A stretch of DNA of 64,000 nucleotides from Novosphingobium subterraneum. GTDB taxonomy: Bacteria; Pseudomonadota; Alphaproteobacteria; Sphingomonadales; Sphingomonadaceae. Numbering within the stretch: position 1 is the stretch's first letter; every line of letters begins with the position of its first letter. The notes beneath the pieces are model-generated. The model was not told where the DNA came from and did not search any database. It saw nothing but the letters and a program-made list of their open reading frames with translations. Both the position numbers and the translations under genes were made by a program. The DNA is taken from contig NZ_JRVC01000007.1 of assembly GCF_000807925.1 (NCBI RefSeq), positions 151,001-215,000 on the forward strand. Reading direction: 5' to 3'. Positions 25,484 to 34,177 of the stretch are shown here, in pieces.

Positions 25484-26631
25484 TGGCAGACAGCACCACT
25501 CGCACCGGTTCACTGTGGTCGGCACATGTCGCCGATCTTGCAGGGCTGGGCGAAAAGGCCCGCCTGCGCAGCCTTGCTCCCCGGCGCGGGATCGACTTTG
25601 CCTCGAACGACTACCTTGCGATGTCTTCGTCGCCTCGGCTCGCGGCGGCGGTGCAGGAAGCCATCGCGCGCGGGGTTCCGTTGGGTTCCGGGGGATCGCG
25701 TCTGTTGCGTGGTAATGACCCCGAGCATGAACTGCTGGAGGAAGAAGCAGCCCGCTTTTTCGGCAGCGAATCCGCGTTGTTTTTCTCGGCTGGCTACGCC
25801 GCCAATGTCGCGTTGCTGTCCACCCTCCCACAGCGCGGAGACCTGATCGTCCATGACGAACTGGTCCACGCTTCGATGCACGAAGGTCTGCGCCTGACCC
25901 GTGCCACGGCGGTCAGTGCTGCACACAACGATCCGCAGAGCTTCGATGACGCCGCCCGCGAATGGCGTGCCAAGGGCAATTCTGGCCGCATCTGGCTCGC
26001 CTTCGAGACGCTCTATTCGATGGACGGGGACATGGCCGACGTGGCCGCGATGGCGCAGGTGGCAGAACGGCACGATGCGATCATGCTGATCGACGAGGCC
26101 CATGCCACCGGCGTGTTCGGTCCGGATGGGCGCGGCATCGCCGCAACGCTCGATGGCCGGCCGGACACCGTGGTGCTGCGAACCTGCGGCAAGGCGATGG
26201 GCTGCGAAGGCGCGCTTGTCCTGGGCCCCAAGGTCGTGCGTGATTTCCTGGTCAACCGCGGGCGTCCCTTCATCTTCTCGACCGCGCCTTCACCGCTGGT
26301 TTGCGCTGCCGTGCGCGAGGCGGTCCGGATCATGGCGGACGAACCGCAACGCCGCGAAGCCCTGCGCGCCCTTGTCGCCCATGCCGAGCGCGTGCTTGCT
26401 CCGCACGGTGCGCTGCCTTCGGGATCGCAGATCCTGCCGCTGATCCTGCACGAGGATGCACGGACCATGGCGGTCGCCGCTTCGCTTCAGGCCAAGGGGT
26501 TTGACGTGCGCGGCATCCGTCCGCCCACTGTTCCGCAAGGCACCAGCCGCTTGCGCATCTCGCTGACCCTGAATGCCACCTTCGAAGATGTCGACGCTCT
26601 GGGGATGGCTCTTTTGGAGGCACTGCGATGA
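25483..26631 (+). CDS. bioF: 8-amino-7-oxononanoate synthase
   Basis: This 382-residue PLP enzyme condenses pimeloyl-thioester with alanine in the second-last part of biotin synthesis. The D-E-A-H-A-T-G motif (204-210) and the PLP lysine K237 in T-C-G-K-A-M-G are present, and [11 protein letters not shown] occurs near 68-78. The start overlaps the bioB stop (TGATG) and the end overlaps bioD (ATGA), so the three genes are an operon. Confidence 0.95.
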   Translation: MADSTTRTGSLWSAHVADLAGLGEKARLRSLAPRRGIDFASNDYLAMSSSPRLAAAVQEAIARGVPLGSGGSRLLRGNDPEHELLEEEAARFFGSESALFFSAGYAANVALLSTLPQRGDLIVHDELVHASMHEGLRLTRATAVSAAHNDPQSFDDAAREWRAKGNSGRIWLAFETLYSMDGDMADVAAMAQVAERHDAIMLIDEAHATGVFGPDGRGIAATLDGRPDTVVLRTCGKAMGCEGALVLGPKVVRDFLVNRGRPFIFSTAPSPLVCAAVREAVRIMADEPQRREALRALVAHAERVLAPHGALPSGSQILPLILHEDARTMAVAASLQAKGFDVRGIRPPTVPQGTSRLRISLTLNATFEDVDALGMALLEALR

Positions 26632-27248
26632 GCGCCTTTGTCGTGACCGGCACCGATACCGGCATCGGCAAGACGATCTTCTCCGCAGCGCTTACCGGAG
26701 CGTTGCACGCGCACTACTGGAAGCCGGTGCAAGCCGGACTCGATGACGGCGCGGACCGTGACCACGTTGCCAGTCTTTCGGGCGTGCCTGCAGATCAGGT
26801 TCTCCCGGAAGCCTACCGTTTGAACACGCCATGTTCACCCCATCGGGCCGCAGAGCTGGACGGGGTCGTCATCGATCTGGCGCAACTGGCGCTGCCCGCA
26901 GTGCGGCCGCTGGTCGTCGAAGGGGCAGGGGGCGCGCTGGTGCCTGTCACGCGCAGCACCACCTATGCCGATGTTTTTGCCTGGTGGAACCTTCCGGTCG
27001 TCGTCGTGGCGCGGACGGCGCTGGGCACAATCAACCACTCGCTCCTGACCTTCGAGGCGCTGCGTTCGCGCGGTGTCCCGATCCACGGCGTCGCGTTCGT
27101 CGGCGAGGGTAACGAGGACAGCGAGGCGACGATCTGCGCAATGGGCAACGTGAAGCGCCTTGGCCGCCTGCCGATGCTCGCCAGGCTCGATCGCGAGAGC
27201 CTCGCCGCCGCGTTCGCCGAAAATTTCCGGGTGGGCGACTTCGTCTAG
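26628..27248 (+). CDS. bioD: Dethiobiotin synthetase
   Basis: This 206-residue ATPase closes the ureido ring of dethiobiotin. The P-loop G-T-D-T-G-I-G-K-T lies at 8-16, and [10 protein letters not shown] follows in the middle. It is slightly short compared with family members. Its TAG stop lies inside the terminal inverted repeat of the MITE-like element at 27244, so the last codon boundary was set by that insertion. bioA (7,8-diaminopelargonic acid aminotransferase) is not in the operon or in the window. Confidence 0.93.
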   Translation: MSAFVVTGTDTGIGKTIFSAALTGALHAHYWKPVQAGLDDGADRDHVASLSGVPADQVLPEAYRLNTPCSPHRAAELDGVVIDLAQLALPAVRPLVVEGAGGALVPVTRSTTYADVFAWWNLPVVVVARTALGTINHSLLTFEALRSRGVPIHGVAFVGEGNEDSEATICAMGNVKRLGRLPMLARLDRESLAAAFAENFRVGDFV

Positions 27249-27518
27249 AGCACTTTCCGACCAATCTGGCTCACCGTGACGGAGCCGATTTTGGCCGAGC
27301 GCGAGGATCGAGGAGGGAGCCATGCCATCGCATAGTGACCGACGAGAGACGCAGCGATCGGCCAAAAGGGGCCCGCCCCGGAGGGTTTGCCGCAGGGAGC
27401 CCCTCGGACAGCGTCGCTTTGTTTGGACGGGCCACCATCGCGCCCTGCACAAGGCTCCTTGCCGAGAAGCGCCCTGCGACAATCACGGTAAGCCCGATTG
27501 GTCGGAAAGTACTCTAGA
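27244..27518. mobile_element. MITE-like element with 35-bp terminal inverted repeats
   Basis: The ends at 27244-27278 and 27484-27518 are inverted copies, 35 bp long with three differences, both opening with TCTAGAG or its complement. If the real element starts inside CTAG, a TA dinucleotide flanks it on each side, the target pattern of IS630/Tc1-mariner elements; the family call is inference. The 275-bp interior has another inverted pair (TTTTGGCCGA at 27289 and TCGGCCAAAA at 27358) and no transposase. A 71-codon minus-strand frame (27271-27486) spans most of it but has no recognisable product. Confidence 0.75.
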
Positions 27519-27633
27519 TCACCAGATGCAGCGCGTTTGCCGCTGCGGTCAGGACCAGGACGCCGATCGCGAAGGCTTCGGCCGGGATGCCGCGCGTTGG
27601 CCGGATAAGGGTGGGGCTCAGTTGAATCGTCAT
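27514..27633 (-). CDS. Possible small hydrophobic peptide, 39 aa
   Basis: ATG 27633 follows AAGGAC on the minus strand. The 39-residue frame starts MTIQLSPTLI and ends with a hydrophobic segment (FAIGVLVLTAAANALHLVI). Its TAG stop is the outer end of the right inverted repeat of the MITE-like element, so the original gene may have been longer. Nothing similar is recognised. The remaining 130 bp up to the next gene (27634-27764) holds no evident feature apart from an AT-rich stretch at 27714-27765. Confidence 0.4.
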   Translation of the reverse strand: MTIQLSPTLIRPTRGIPAEAFAIGVLVLTAAANALHLVI

Positions 27634-27764
27634 TGGTAGAGTCCTTGCTCGTGGGAACACGAACCCGAGCGAGGTCGCCTTGGGCCTTTTCGAATCGCGG
27701 CAGAATTGCGCGACAAGAACTCTACTAATGCGCTTGAGATTAATGTCAACTAAATAAGTGGAGT

Positions 27765-28556
27765 TTATTCCTCAAAGATCGCCACGGCGCGGACCCAGCC
27801 TGCCGAAGCGCCCCTGATCTTGTGGGGGAAGCAGCTGACCATGAAGCCGTCGGGCGGCAGCACCTCAAGATTGTGCAGCTTCTCGAGGTGGCAGTAGCCG
27901 ATGTCTCGCCCGGCCTTGTGGCCTTCCCAGATCAGCGAGGTATCGCCGGTTTCCTTGACCTTCTCTGCCGTGTGGACAAAGGGCGCGTCCCAGCTCCAAG
28001 CGTCGGTGCCGGTCACGCGCACGCCTCGCGAGGTCAGGTACATCGTCGCTTCGTAGCCCATGCCGCAGCCGATGCTGACGTAGTTGGGATCGCCCACGGC
28101 CTTGCCGGCTGCGGTGTTGACCATCACGATCTCAAGCGGCTTGAGCTCGTGCCCGATGCGCTTGAGCTCGTCTTCCACGTCCTGCGCGGTCACGACGTAG
28201 CCATCGGGAAAGTGGCGGAAGTCGAGCTTCACACCCGGCTGGAAGCACCATTCCAGTGGAACTTCGTCGATGGTCATCGAGGGCACGGGGTTGCCGTCCT
28301 TGCCGTCCATCGTCGGGTGGAAGTGCCACGGCGCATCGAGGTGCGTGCCGTTGTGCGTGGTCAGCGTCACGTTCTCGACCGCTGCGAAGCCCGCGCCGTC
28401 CGGCGTCTGCTCCGGCGTCACGCCGGGAAAGAAGAAGCCCAGTTCGGGCATCGTCTCGCCATGCTTCTGATACTCGATCTTGGGGCGCAGGAACGGCGGA
28501 TCGGTGATGACATCATTCTCGAGATAGATCGAGAGATCGACGAAACGGCGGCTCAT
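27765..28556 (-). CDS. Cyclase-family metal-dependent hydrolase (kynurenine formamidase fold)
   Basis: This 263-residue protein has the metal-site motif H68-x-G-T-H72-x-D74-x-P-x-H78 of the cyclase/KynB superfamily. Members hydrolyse formyl-amides, isatin or small amides and some act in polyketide pathways. The motif is intact, so catalysis is plausible. It is the last gene of the minus-strand catabolic operon and probably acts on a ring-cleavage or side-chain product; the substrate is unknown. ATG 28556 lies after a GGAG-like site. A longer frame to 28754 has no family similarity. Confidence 0.88.
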   Translation of the reverse strand: MSRRFVDLSIYLENDVITDPPFLRPKIEYQKHGETMPELGFFFPGVTPEQTPDGAGFAAVENVTLTTHNGTHLDAPWHFHPTMDGKDGNPVPSMTIDEVPLEWCFQPGVKLDFRHFPDGYVVTAQDVEDELKRIGHELKPLEIVMVNTAAGKAVGDPNYVSIGCGMGYEATMYLTSRGVRVTGTDAWSWDAPFVHTAEKVKETGDTSLIWEGHKAGRDIGYCHLEKLHNLEVLPPDGFMVSCFPHKIRGASAGWVRAVAIFEE

Positions 28557-28579
28557 GGCAATTTCTCCCTTGCGCTTGC

Positions 28580-29038
28580 TCAGCGCCTTGTCAGTTCGGT
28601 CCGGAGGCCCGCAGGGGTGACCACAAGGGCCAGTGCCGCGCCGAACGCGAGTTTTGCAAGCAGGGCAGGCAGCCATCCGAGCTGCGTTGTCCCCGCCAAG
28701 ATCAGCACGGCGGCTGCGCCTGCCACGCCCGATGCGGCACCAGCCAAGCCGCACAGGATTGCGCGTGGCAGGACCGCTGCGGGCAGGCGCGATTCACTGT
28801 CCAGAGTCCGCACCTTGCCCGCCGCCCGGGCCTTGCGTGCCAGCAAGCCTGGCACCAGCGTGGCCATCAGGCCGATCATGAACCCCTGAGGGGCAAAGTC
28901 GAAGACATAGCCGCCCACGCTCCACACCGGTACGTCCCTACCTGTGCCGAACACCGCAATGAAGAATGCCGCGCTCAAGGCGACATTTACGGCGATGCTG
29001 ACCGCAGTCTCGCGGCGGATGTAGGCGGCAGGCTCCAT
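28580..29038 (-). CDS. Four-segment membrane protein of unknown function
   Basis: This 152-residue protein has about four hydrophobic segments (roughly 12-32, 42-66, 85-110 and 118-140). No family is recognised. Position inside the catabolic operon, 1 bp from the hydrolase upstream and 23 bp before the cyclase gene, suggests a transport or membrane-associated role in the pathway; this is inference only. Confidence 0.65.
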   Translation of the reverse strand: MEPAAYIRRETAVSIAVNVALSAAFFIAVFGTGRDVPVWSVGGYVFDFAPQGFMIGLMATLVPGLLARKARAAGKVRTLDSESRLPAAVLPRAILCGLAGAASGVAGAAAVLILAGTTQLGWLPALLAKLAFGAALALVVTPAGLRTELTRR

Positions 29039-30196
29039 TCAGGCAGTCGTACCACCCAGCGTCTCGGCGAACCAGTCGGCGATCAGGTCGCGCCCGTAGG
29101 ACATGTTGTCCGCGCCGACGTGTTCGACACCGCCTTCGCGGGCAGTGAAGATCACCTTCTCGCGGCGGGGCGAATTGACGAGCTGATCATAAAGGTCGTC
29201 CGCGTACGACACGCTGATCTGGCGATCCTGCGCGCCGTGGGTCACCAGGAAAGGCACCTTGATGGATCCCATGTGCCCGTTCAGGTTCATGTCGGTCGAC
29301 TTCTCGAGGAACTCTTCCATCGTCTCTGCGCCGAACGCCCACATCACGTGCGCCCAGTAGTGCGGGACCGGGTTTTCACCCTCGCGCTTCATGCGCTTGT
29401 CCTGCACTTCGCGCCAATTGTGGTTGGCACCCCATACCGCGCCCGAAGCAAAGCGCGGCTCGTAGGCGACTGCGCGCGGCGCAAAGTGGCCACCGAGCGA
29501 GATCCCGGTCATGCCGATCCGCTTGGGATCGACGTCTGCCTGGCTCTCCAGCCAGTCCACCGCCTTGCTCGCCCAGTTCTCCGAATGCGGATCGACCGGG
29601 AGGCCCTGCAGGCGCAGTGCCTCGCCCGTTCCCGGCTGGTCGACGCACAGCGTGGAGACGCCCCGGCGGGCCAGGGCTTCGGGGAGGCGGCTCCAGTAAA
29701 GCAGCTCCTTGCAGCTATCGAGGCCGTTGCAATATACCACCACCGGATGCGGCCCCGGCCCTTCGGCGCGGGTGTAGAGTGCGGGCATCGTGCCTTTTGC
29801 CAGCGGAATTTCGACGCGCTCGCGATTGATCTTGCCCAGCGCTGTCGATTTCGCAAAGGCGTCCAGCGCCTTGGCGTAAGTTTCCTTGCGGCCCGGCGCG
29901 CCGTGGCCCTGCATGCGTTCGGCCACCAGCAGGTAGAGCGACGCGCGCTCCAGCTTGTTGGATGCCGAAAACGCGCGGCCCTTGGCTTCGTCCTCTGCAG
30001 CAAGTTCGATCAGCTTGTCGCCATAGGCGGCCCACTGCTTCATGAACTGCGGCGTGCCGGCATCGCCGCCATTGGCCGCGGCATCGATGATCGGCTGGCA
30101 CATGTCGACGATTTCGCCGATCTGGCCGCCGCTCTCCATCGCGATCGAGACGGAGAGGTTCCAGATGTAGTTCGGGAACGGTTCGTAAAGTGCCAT
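29039..30196 (-). CDS. Alpha/beta hydrolase of the FrsA/DHPON-hydrolase type
   Basis: This 385-residue protein has a helical N-terminal region (1-130) and an alpha/beta hydrolase domain with a complete triad: Ser233 in G-I-S-L-G-G, Asp324 in H-G-A-Q-D and His359 in G-V-E-H-V-G. The two-part layout resembles 2,6-dihydroxypseudooxynicotine hydrolase, a C-C bond hydrolase, and the FrsA-like esterases. Next to an extradiol dioxygenase, a role in hydrolysing the ring-cleavage product is the most likely job, but its N-terminal domain sets it apart from the usual meta-cleavage hydrolases. Confidence 0.85.
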   Translation of the reverse strand: MALYEPFPNYIWNLSVSIAMESGGQIGEIVDMCQPIIDAAANGGDAGTPQFMKQWAAYGDKLIELAAEDEAKGRAFSASNKLERASLYLLVAERMQGHGAPGRKETYAKALDAFAKSTALGKINRERVEIPLAKGTMPALYTRAEGPGPHPVVVYCNGLDSCKELLYWSRLPEALARRGVSTLCVDQPGTGEALRLQGLPVDPHSENWASKAVDWLESQADVDPKRIGMTGISLGGHFAPRAVAYEPRFASGAVWGANHNWREVQDKRMKREGENPVPHYWAHVMWAFGAETMEEFLEKSTDMNLNGHMGSIKVPFLVTHGAQDRQISVSYADDLYDQLVNSPRREKVIFTAREGGVEHVGADNMSYGRDLIADWFAETLGGTTA

Positions 30197-30199
30197 CGA

Positions 30200-31114
30200 T
30201 CAAGCCTCGCCGACGAGTTCGGGGGTCTTGAACAGGCCCGGGTTGACGTGCGGATGCGGCATCGTCTGCGGACCGCCGACGCCGATGCCCCACTGGTCCA
30301 TGACCATCGGTGCGGGCACGTGAACCTTGTGCTGGTGCGCTTCGAAGTCCACCTCTTCAAGATCCGAGGTGTACTCCGTGACGAAGCCACCCGGGGTCAC
30401 GAAATAGCTGAAGGTGTTGTTGCCGGCAGTGTGGCGGCCCGGACCCCAGCTGATGTCGATACCCTTGATCTTCAGGCGATGCGCGCCGCGCATCATATCG
30501 TCGACCGAGAGCATGTCGTAGGCGACGTGGTTGAGGCAGGCCGGCCCCGGCAGGATGGCGATGCGGTGGTGCGCCGAATTGCAGCGCAGGAAGCACATGA
30601 AATCGCCGAGCCAATCCGAGACCTTGAAGCCGAGCACGTCGCAGAAGAACTTCACCGCTTCCTGATGGTTCGGCGAATGCAGCACGATGTGGCTGATCTT
30701 GACCGGCACGCCTTCCCAGCGCGCCAGCTCGCGCTTGGCGCCACGGGCAACGTCGCTCGAAACTTCGAACATCAGGCCATCGGGCGAGAAGAAGCGGAAG
30801 CCGTAGCCGCCGCCGGGCGAGGTCAGGTCGGCAGGCTCGCTGACGATCTGGCATCCGGCATCGGCAACCTTCGTGCGCAGCGCGTCGACGTCGGCACGGC
30901 TGTCAGCCGCAAGTGCAATCACGTCGACGCGGTTCTCGTCCGCGCGGCGCAGCTGCACCACGTGGTGCTCGTCATGCCCCTGCGCCTTGAACCAGGCATG
31001 GTTCGGGTCCTCGCCCACCGGCTCGAGGCCCCAGACCTCGGTGTAATAGGTCTTCTCGGCGTCGAATTCCTTCACGCCATACCCGACATAGCGGATTTCG
31101 GTAACGCGGCTCAT
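30200..31114 (-). CDS. Two-domain extradiol ring-cleavage dioxygenase (VOC fold)
   Basis: This 304-residue protein has two glyoxalase/VOC repeats. The C-terminal one carries the iron ligands His142 (K-I-S-H-I-V), His196 (L-N-H-V-A-Y-D) and Glu247 (G-F-V-T-E-Y), and second-shell His228 and Tyr237, as in type I extradiol enzymes such as 2,3-dihydroxybiphenyl dioxygenase. It would open a catechol ring next to the two hydroxyls. The preceding FAD hydroxylase, 27 bp upstream, would make the catechol. The exact substrate is unknown. Confidence 0.9.
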   Translation of the reverse strand: MSRVTEIRYVGYGVKEFDAEKTYYTEVWGLEPVGEDPNHAWFKAQGHDEHHVVQLRRADENRVDVIALAADSRADVDALRTKVADAGCQIVSEPADLTSPGGGYGFRFFSPDGLMFEVSSDVARGAKRELARWEGVPVKISHIVLHSPNHQEAVKFFCDVLGFKVSDWLGDFMCFLRCNSAHHRIAILPGPACLNHVAYDMLSVDDMMRGAHRLKIKGIDISWGPGRHTAGNNTFSYFVTPGGFVTEYTSDLEEVDFEAHQHKVHVPAPMVMDQWGIGVGGPQTMPHPHVNPGLFKTPELVGEA

Positions 31115-31141
31115 TGGGATCTTCCTTGAAATGCGGGTGAA

Positions 31142-32257
31142 TCAGATCGGCTGCGAGACGACTTCGAACATCTCTGCGGTCGCTTTGTGGTTGTCGACCG
31201 CGGGCCCCACGCCCAGCTGGCCGTGGCAGATCGCAAGGCTGCTCTCGACGATGTAGCGGCAGCGCTCGAAGCGGCGGTCGCGATAGGCCTTGAGCGCGGC
31301 TTCGACGGTGTCGTGACGCTCCAGTTCCTCGGCGACGACGATGGCGTCCTCGATGGCCATGCCTGCGCCCTGGCCGAGATGCGGCGTGGTGGCGTGGACG
31401 GCATCCCCCAGCAGGCCGACGCGGCCCTTGCTCCAGTCGCCACGCACCAGCATGCCTTCGAGCGGGCGGTAGACCACGCCCTCATCGTCGGTGATCTGCT
31501 CGCCCAGTTCACGGATTGCAGGCGAGCAATTGGCCAGCTTGGCGCGCATCGCGGCGGCAATGCCTTCCTTCGGATACCACGGATTGCCCGGCTCGGGCGT
31601 GGTGACATACATGTACATCACGTCCGCGCTCATCGGCACGAGGCCCACGCCGGTCGGGCCATTGTAGACCTGCAAGGCATCGAGTCCCTCGGGGCGCGGG
31701 AAGTTGTAACGCCACACCGCCTGGCCGGTGAATACCGGCTTCTCTGCCTCGGGCAGGATGGCGGCGCGTGTCTGTGAATAGACGCCATCGGCGCCGATCA
31801 CGGCGTCGTAGATGCCAGACGAGCCGTCCGAGAAGGTCACGGCCACCTTCTCGCCATCATCGACAATCTCATCGGCCGTGATGCCGAGGCGAATCTCGGT
31901 GCCCAGTTCCTTTGCGCTGTCGCCAAGCACCTTCTGCAAGGCGCGGCGGCCGATGCCGACGTTGGCGGGGCGACCTTCGACCAGGCGGGGGCTCGGCACG
32001 CGGGCGACCTTGGTGCCATCGGGCAGGAAGATCTCGACCGCATCGAAACCGCAGGCCGCATCCATGAACCTGTCGAGCACGCCAAGCTGGTCCATCGCCC
32101 TGAGGACGTTCGACTGCTGGATGATGCCTACACCATAGACCGACCAGTTCGGGTCCTTTTCCACGGCTGTTACGGTGTGCCCTTTGCGAGCCAGCGCGAT
32201 GGCCGCCGAAAGTCCGCCGATGCCGGCGCCGATGATTAGAATATCCAGATTTTCCAT
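31142..32257 (-). CDS. FAD-dependent aromatic monooxygenase (group A)
   Basis: This 371-residue flavoprotein has the three expected motifs: G-A-G-I-G-G near 10-15, D-G at 157-158 (I-G-A-D-G-V-Y-S) and G-D at 284-285 in GDAVHATTPHLGQG. Such single-component enzymes use NAD(P)H and oxygen to hydroxylate phenolic rings. The active-site part contains P-R-P-E-G and Y-V-T-T-P-E-P-G-N-P segments of its own subgroup. As first gene of the operon it likely makes the catechol for the dioxygenase. Confidence 0.9.
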   Translation of the reverse strand: MENLDILIIGAGIGGLSAAIALARKGHTVTAVEKDPNWSVYGVGIIQQSNVLRAMDQLGVLDRFMDAACGFDAVEIFLPDGTKVARVPSPRLVEGRPANVGIGRRALQKVLGDSAKELGTEIRLGITADEIVDDGEKVAVTFSDGSSGIYDAVIGADGVYSQTRAAILPEAEKPVFTGQAVWRYNFPRPEGLDALQVYNGPTGVGLVPMSADVMYMYVTTPEPGNPWYPKEGIAAAMRAKLANCSPAIRELGEQITDDEGVVYRPLEGMLVRGDWSKGRVGLLGDAVHATTPHLGQGAGMAIEDAIVVAEELERHDTVEAALKAYRDRRFERCRYIVESSLAICHGQLGVGPAVDNHKATAEMFEVVSQPI

Positions 32258-32496
32258 GGCCTCTGACCGGATCCGTCAGTTCGGAATGCCGGCCCCTCTC
32301 GTCTGCTTGATTGGGATTGCGCAGGATTTAGAATGCGCGGACCAATACACCAAGCAAGTAATTTTTATGCCATAGCATCTCTGAAATTGATGGTTTGGCA
32401 TCAAGTCCATTAGCTTGACTTGCGCAAAAGGCGCGTGGATACCGTTTGAGAATAACGGTTCTAGAATGTGGCGGCAATCGGCCACAGGGAGATCAG
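32258..32496. promoter_or_regulatory. Divergent promoter region, catabolic operon and MFS gene
   Basis: This 239-bp AT-richer gap drives the monooxygenase operon leftward and the MFS-SnoaL pair rightward. It contains AATACACCA at 32344-32352, also found upstream of the Rieske oxygenase at 35212-35220, a possible shared operator. Confidence 0.5.
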
Positions 32497-33699
32497 ATGA
32501 CCAGTTCCGCCAGGCGCCAACCGGGCATTCCACAAGGCCTCACCATAGTCCTGACCGGCTTCCTGCCCATCGTCGCGATCGTGTCGATGTTCCCGGCGGT
32601 GCCCGCGATGATCGCGCATTTCGCGAGCGATCCCACAGCGCCGACCAAGGTGCCGGCCATGGTCTCGGCACCCGGTCTGACCGTCGCGATCCTTGCCCTG
32701 TTCGCGGGCCTGCTCGTCGACAAGTTCGGTCGCCGCCGCCTGCTGCTGTGGTCCACGGGACTCTATGGTTTCGTCGGCATGGCACCGATGCTGCTCGACA
32801 ATCTCGACCACATCTACGCATCGCGCTTGCTGCTGGGTGTCGCAGAAGCGGCGATCCTCACCACGGTCAACACTCTGATCGGAGACTACTGGGACGAAAA
32901 GGGGCGCTATCGCTGGCTTTCGATGCAGGGCATCGTCGGCCCGTTCTTTGGCAGCGCCGTCATCTTCACGTCGGGCTATCTCGCTTCGATGAGCTGGAAC
33001 GCGGTCTTTGCGATCTATGGAGTCGGCTTCCTTTGCTTCTTCGCGATGCTCGCTTTCATCTATGAGCCTGAAAACGACGACACCGCCCGCAAGATGCTGG
33101 GCATCGGTGCCGAAGCAAGCACTCCGTTCCCGTGGAAGGGTGTGCTCCTGTTCGGTCTCGTCACCCTGTTCGGCGGCGCACTCTATTATGTCTTCATCAT
33201 CAATGGCGGCATCGTCTGGCAGGAGCTTGGCGTATCCGATCCCAAGGAAATCGGCCGCCTGACCACGATCCCGAGCATGTTCGTGATCGTCGGCGCGCTG
33301 ATCTTCTGGACCACCGGGCGCCTCGGTGCGCGCACCCAGTTGACCATTTTCCTCCTGCTGCTCGGCTCAGGACTTGCCGTGATCGGTTCTGCGAGCGACT
33401 GGAAGGGCATGGTTGCCGGCATGGCCCTGCAGCAGACCGGCGCTGGCATGGCGGTGCCGACGCTGATCGCTTGGGCGCAAGGCTACCTGCCCTTCGAACA
33501 CCGCGGGCGCGGCATGGGTGTGTGGACCTCTGCGTTCTTCCTCGGCCAGTTTATTTCGCCCTTGCTGGTCAGCGTTGCCCGCACGTCCAGCGGCTCGATG
33601 CAGGGCGCGTTCCTGATCGCGGGTGGCCTTGGCATCGTGATTGCGGTGGTGACGTGGTTCATCGTTACCCCGCGCCAGGCCGAACCGGCGCTGGCCTGA
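32497..33699 (+). CDS. MFS transporter, probable aromatic acid importer
   Basis: This 400-residue protein has 12 hydrophobic segments and the MFS signature between segments 2 and 3 (G-L-L-V-D-K-F-G-R-R-R). Proteins of this type in catabolic clusters import aromatic acids by proton symport; export is also possible. ATG 32497 follows AGGGAGATCAG. It is divergent from the monooxygenase gene and its stop overlaps the next start (TGATG), so transport and the NTF2-like protein are co-translated. Confidence 0.85.
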   Translation: MTSSARRQPGIPQGLTIVLTGFLPIVAIVSMFPAVPAMIAHFASDPTAPTKVPAMVSAPGLTVAILALFAGLLVDKFGRRRLLLWSTGLYGFVGMAPMLLDNLDHIYASRLLLGVAEAAILTTVNTLIGDYWDEKGRYRWLSMQGIVGPFFGSAVIFTSGYLASMSWNAVFAIYGVGFLCFFAMLAFIYEPENDDTARKMLGIGAEASTPFPWKGVLLFGLVTLFGGALYYVFIINGGIVWQELGVSDPKEIGRLTTIPSMFVIVGALIFWTTGRLGARTQLTIFLLLLGSGLAVIGSASDWKGMVAGMALQQTGAGMAVPTLIAWAQGYLPFEHRGRGMGVWTSAFFLGQFISPLLVSVARTSSGSMQGAFLIAGGLGIVIAVVTWFIVTPRQAEPALA

Positions 33700-34127
33700 T
33701 GCGCCGCGTCCTCCTGGCCATCGCGACCGTCGCCCTGCTGGGCAATGGCCCGGCAGCGGCGGACAACCGCCGCATCATCGAGGACTTCGCCCGGATGTTC
33801 TATGTCGAGCGCGACGTGCGCCAGGCCTTCGAGACCTACGTCGCGCCCGACTACATCCAGCATAACCCGGGCGTGCCGGATGGGCGCGAGGCTGCGATCG
33901 CGCTGCTGCAGCCGATGTTTTCCGACCGCAACCGCAGCTTCGAGGTCCGCAGGATCCTCGTCGACGGGGACCTTGCCGCGATCCACATCTTCGCAAGGCC
34001 CGATCCTGCGGCGCGCGGTGCCGCCGTGGCGGATTTCTACCGCCTCAAGGACGGCAAGATCGTCGAGCACTGGGACGTGATCCAGCCGATCCCGGAAAAG
34101 TCGGCCAACGCGCACCCGATGTTCTGA
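33699..34127 (+). CDS. NTF2/SnoaL-like protein with signal peptide
   Basis: This 142-residue protein has a 22-residue signal peptide (ends P-A-A-A-D) and then an NTF2-like fold: D-Y-I-Q-H-N-P-G-V-P-D-G-R-E, A-I-H-I-F-A-R-P-D and a C-terminal D-F-Y-R-L-K-D-G-K-I-V-E-H-W-D-V-I-Q. SnoaL-type proteins are small cyclases or hydratases, but a periplasmic one in a catabolic cluster is unusual. Substrate and role are unknown. Confidence 0.82.
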   Translation: MRRVLLAIATVALLGNGPAAADNRRIIEDFARMFYVERDVRQAFETYVAPDYIQHNPGVPDGREAAIALLQPMFSDRNRSFEVRRILVDGDLAAIHIFARPDPAARGAAVADFYRLKDGKIVEHWDVIQPIPEKSANAHPMF

Positions 34128-34154
34128 GGGCAATGTTCTGAGTGCGCGCTGGCC

Positions 34155-34177
34155 GTGGCCGGCTATTGCGCGGCCAC
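34155..34177. terminator. Small hairpin between convergent genes
   Basis: GTGGCCG and CGGCCAC form a 7-bp stem with a 9-base loop, overlapping the 3' end of the Rieske oxygenase gene. It is a weak candidate for a shared terminator with the NTF2-like gene. Confidence 0.35.

Noticed and set aside
27271..27486. 71-codon frame inside the MITE-like element
   Set aside because: Spans the non-coding interior, has no ribosome-binding site and no family; kept only as part of the element.
29120..31129. 669-codon plus-strand frame over the hydrolase and dioxygenase genes
   Set aside because: Antisense shadow; His- and Arg-rich product with no motif, while the minus-strand genes have complete active sites.
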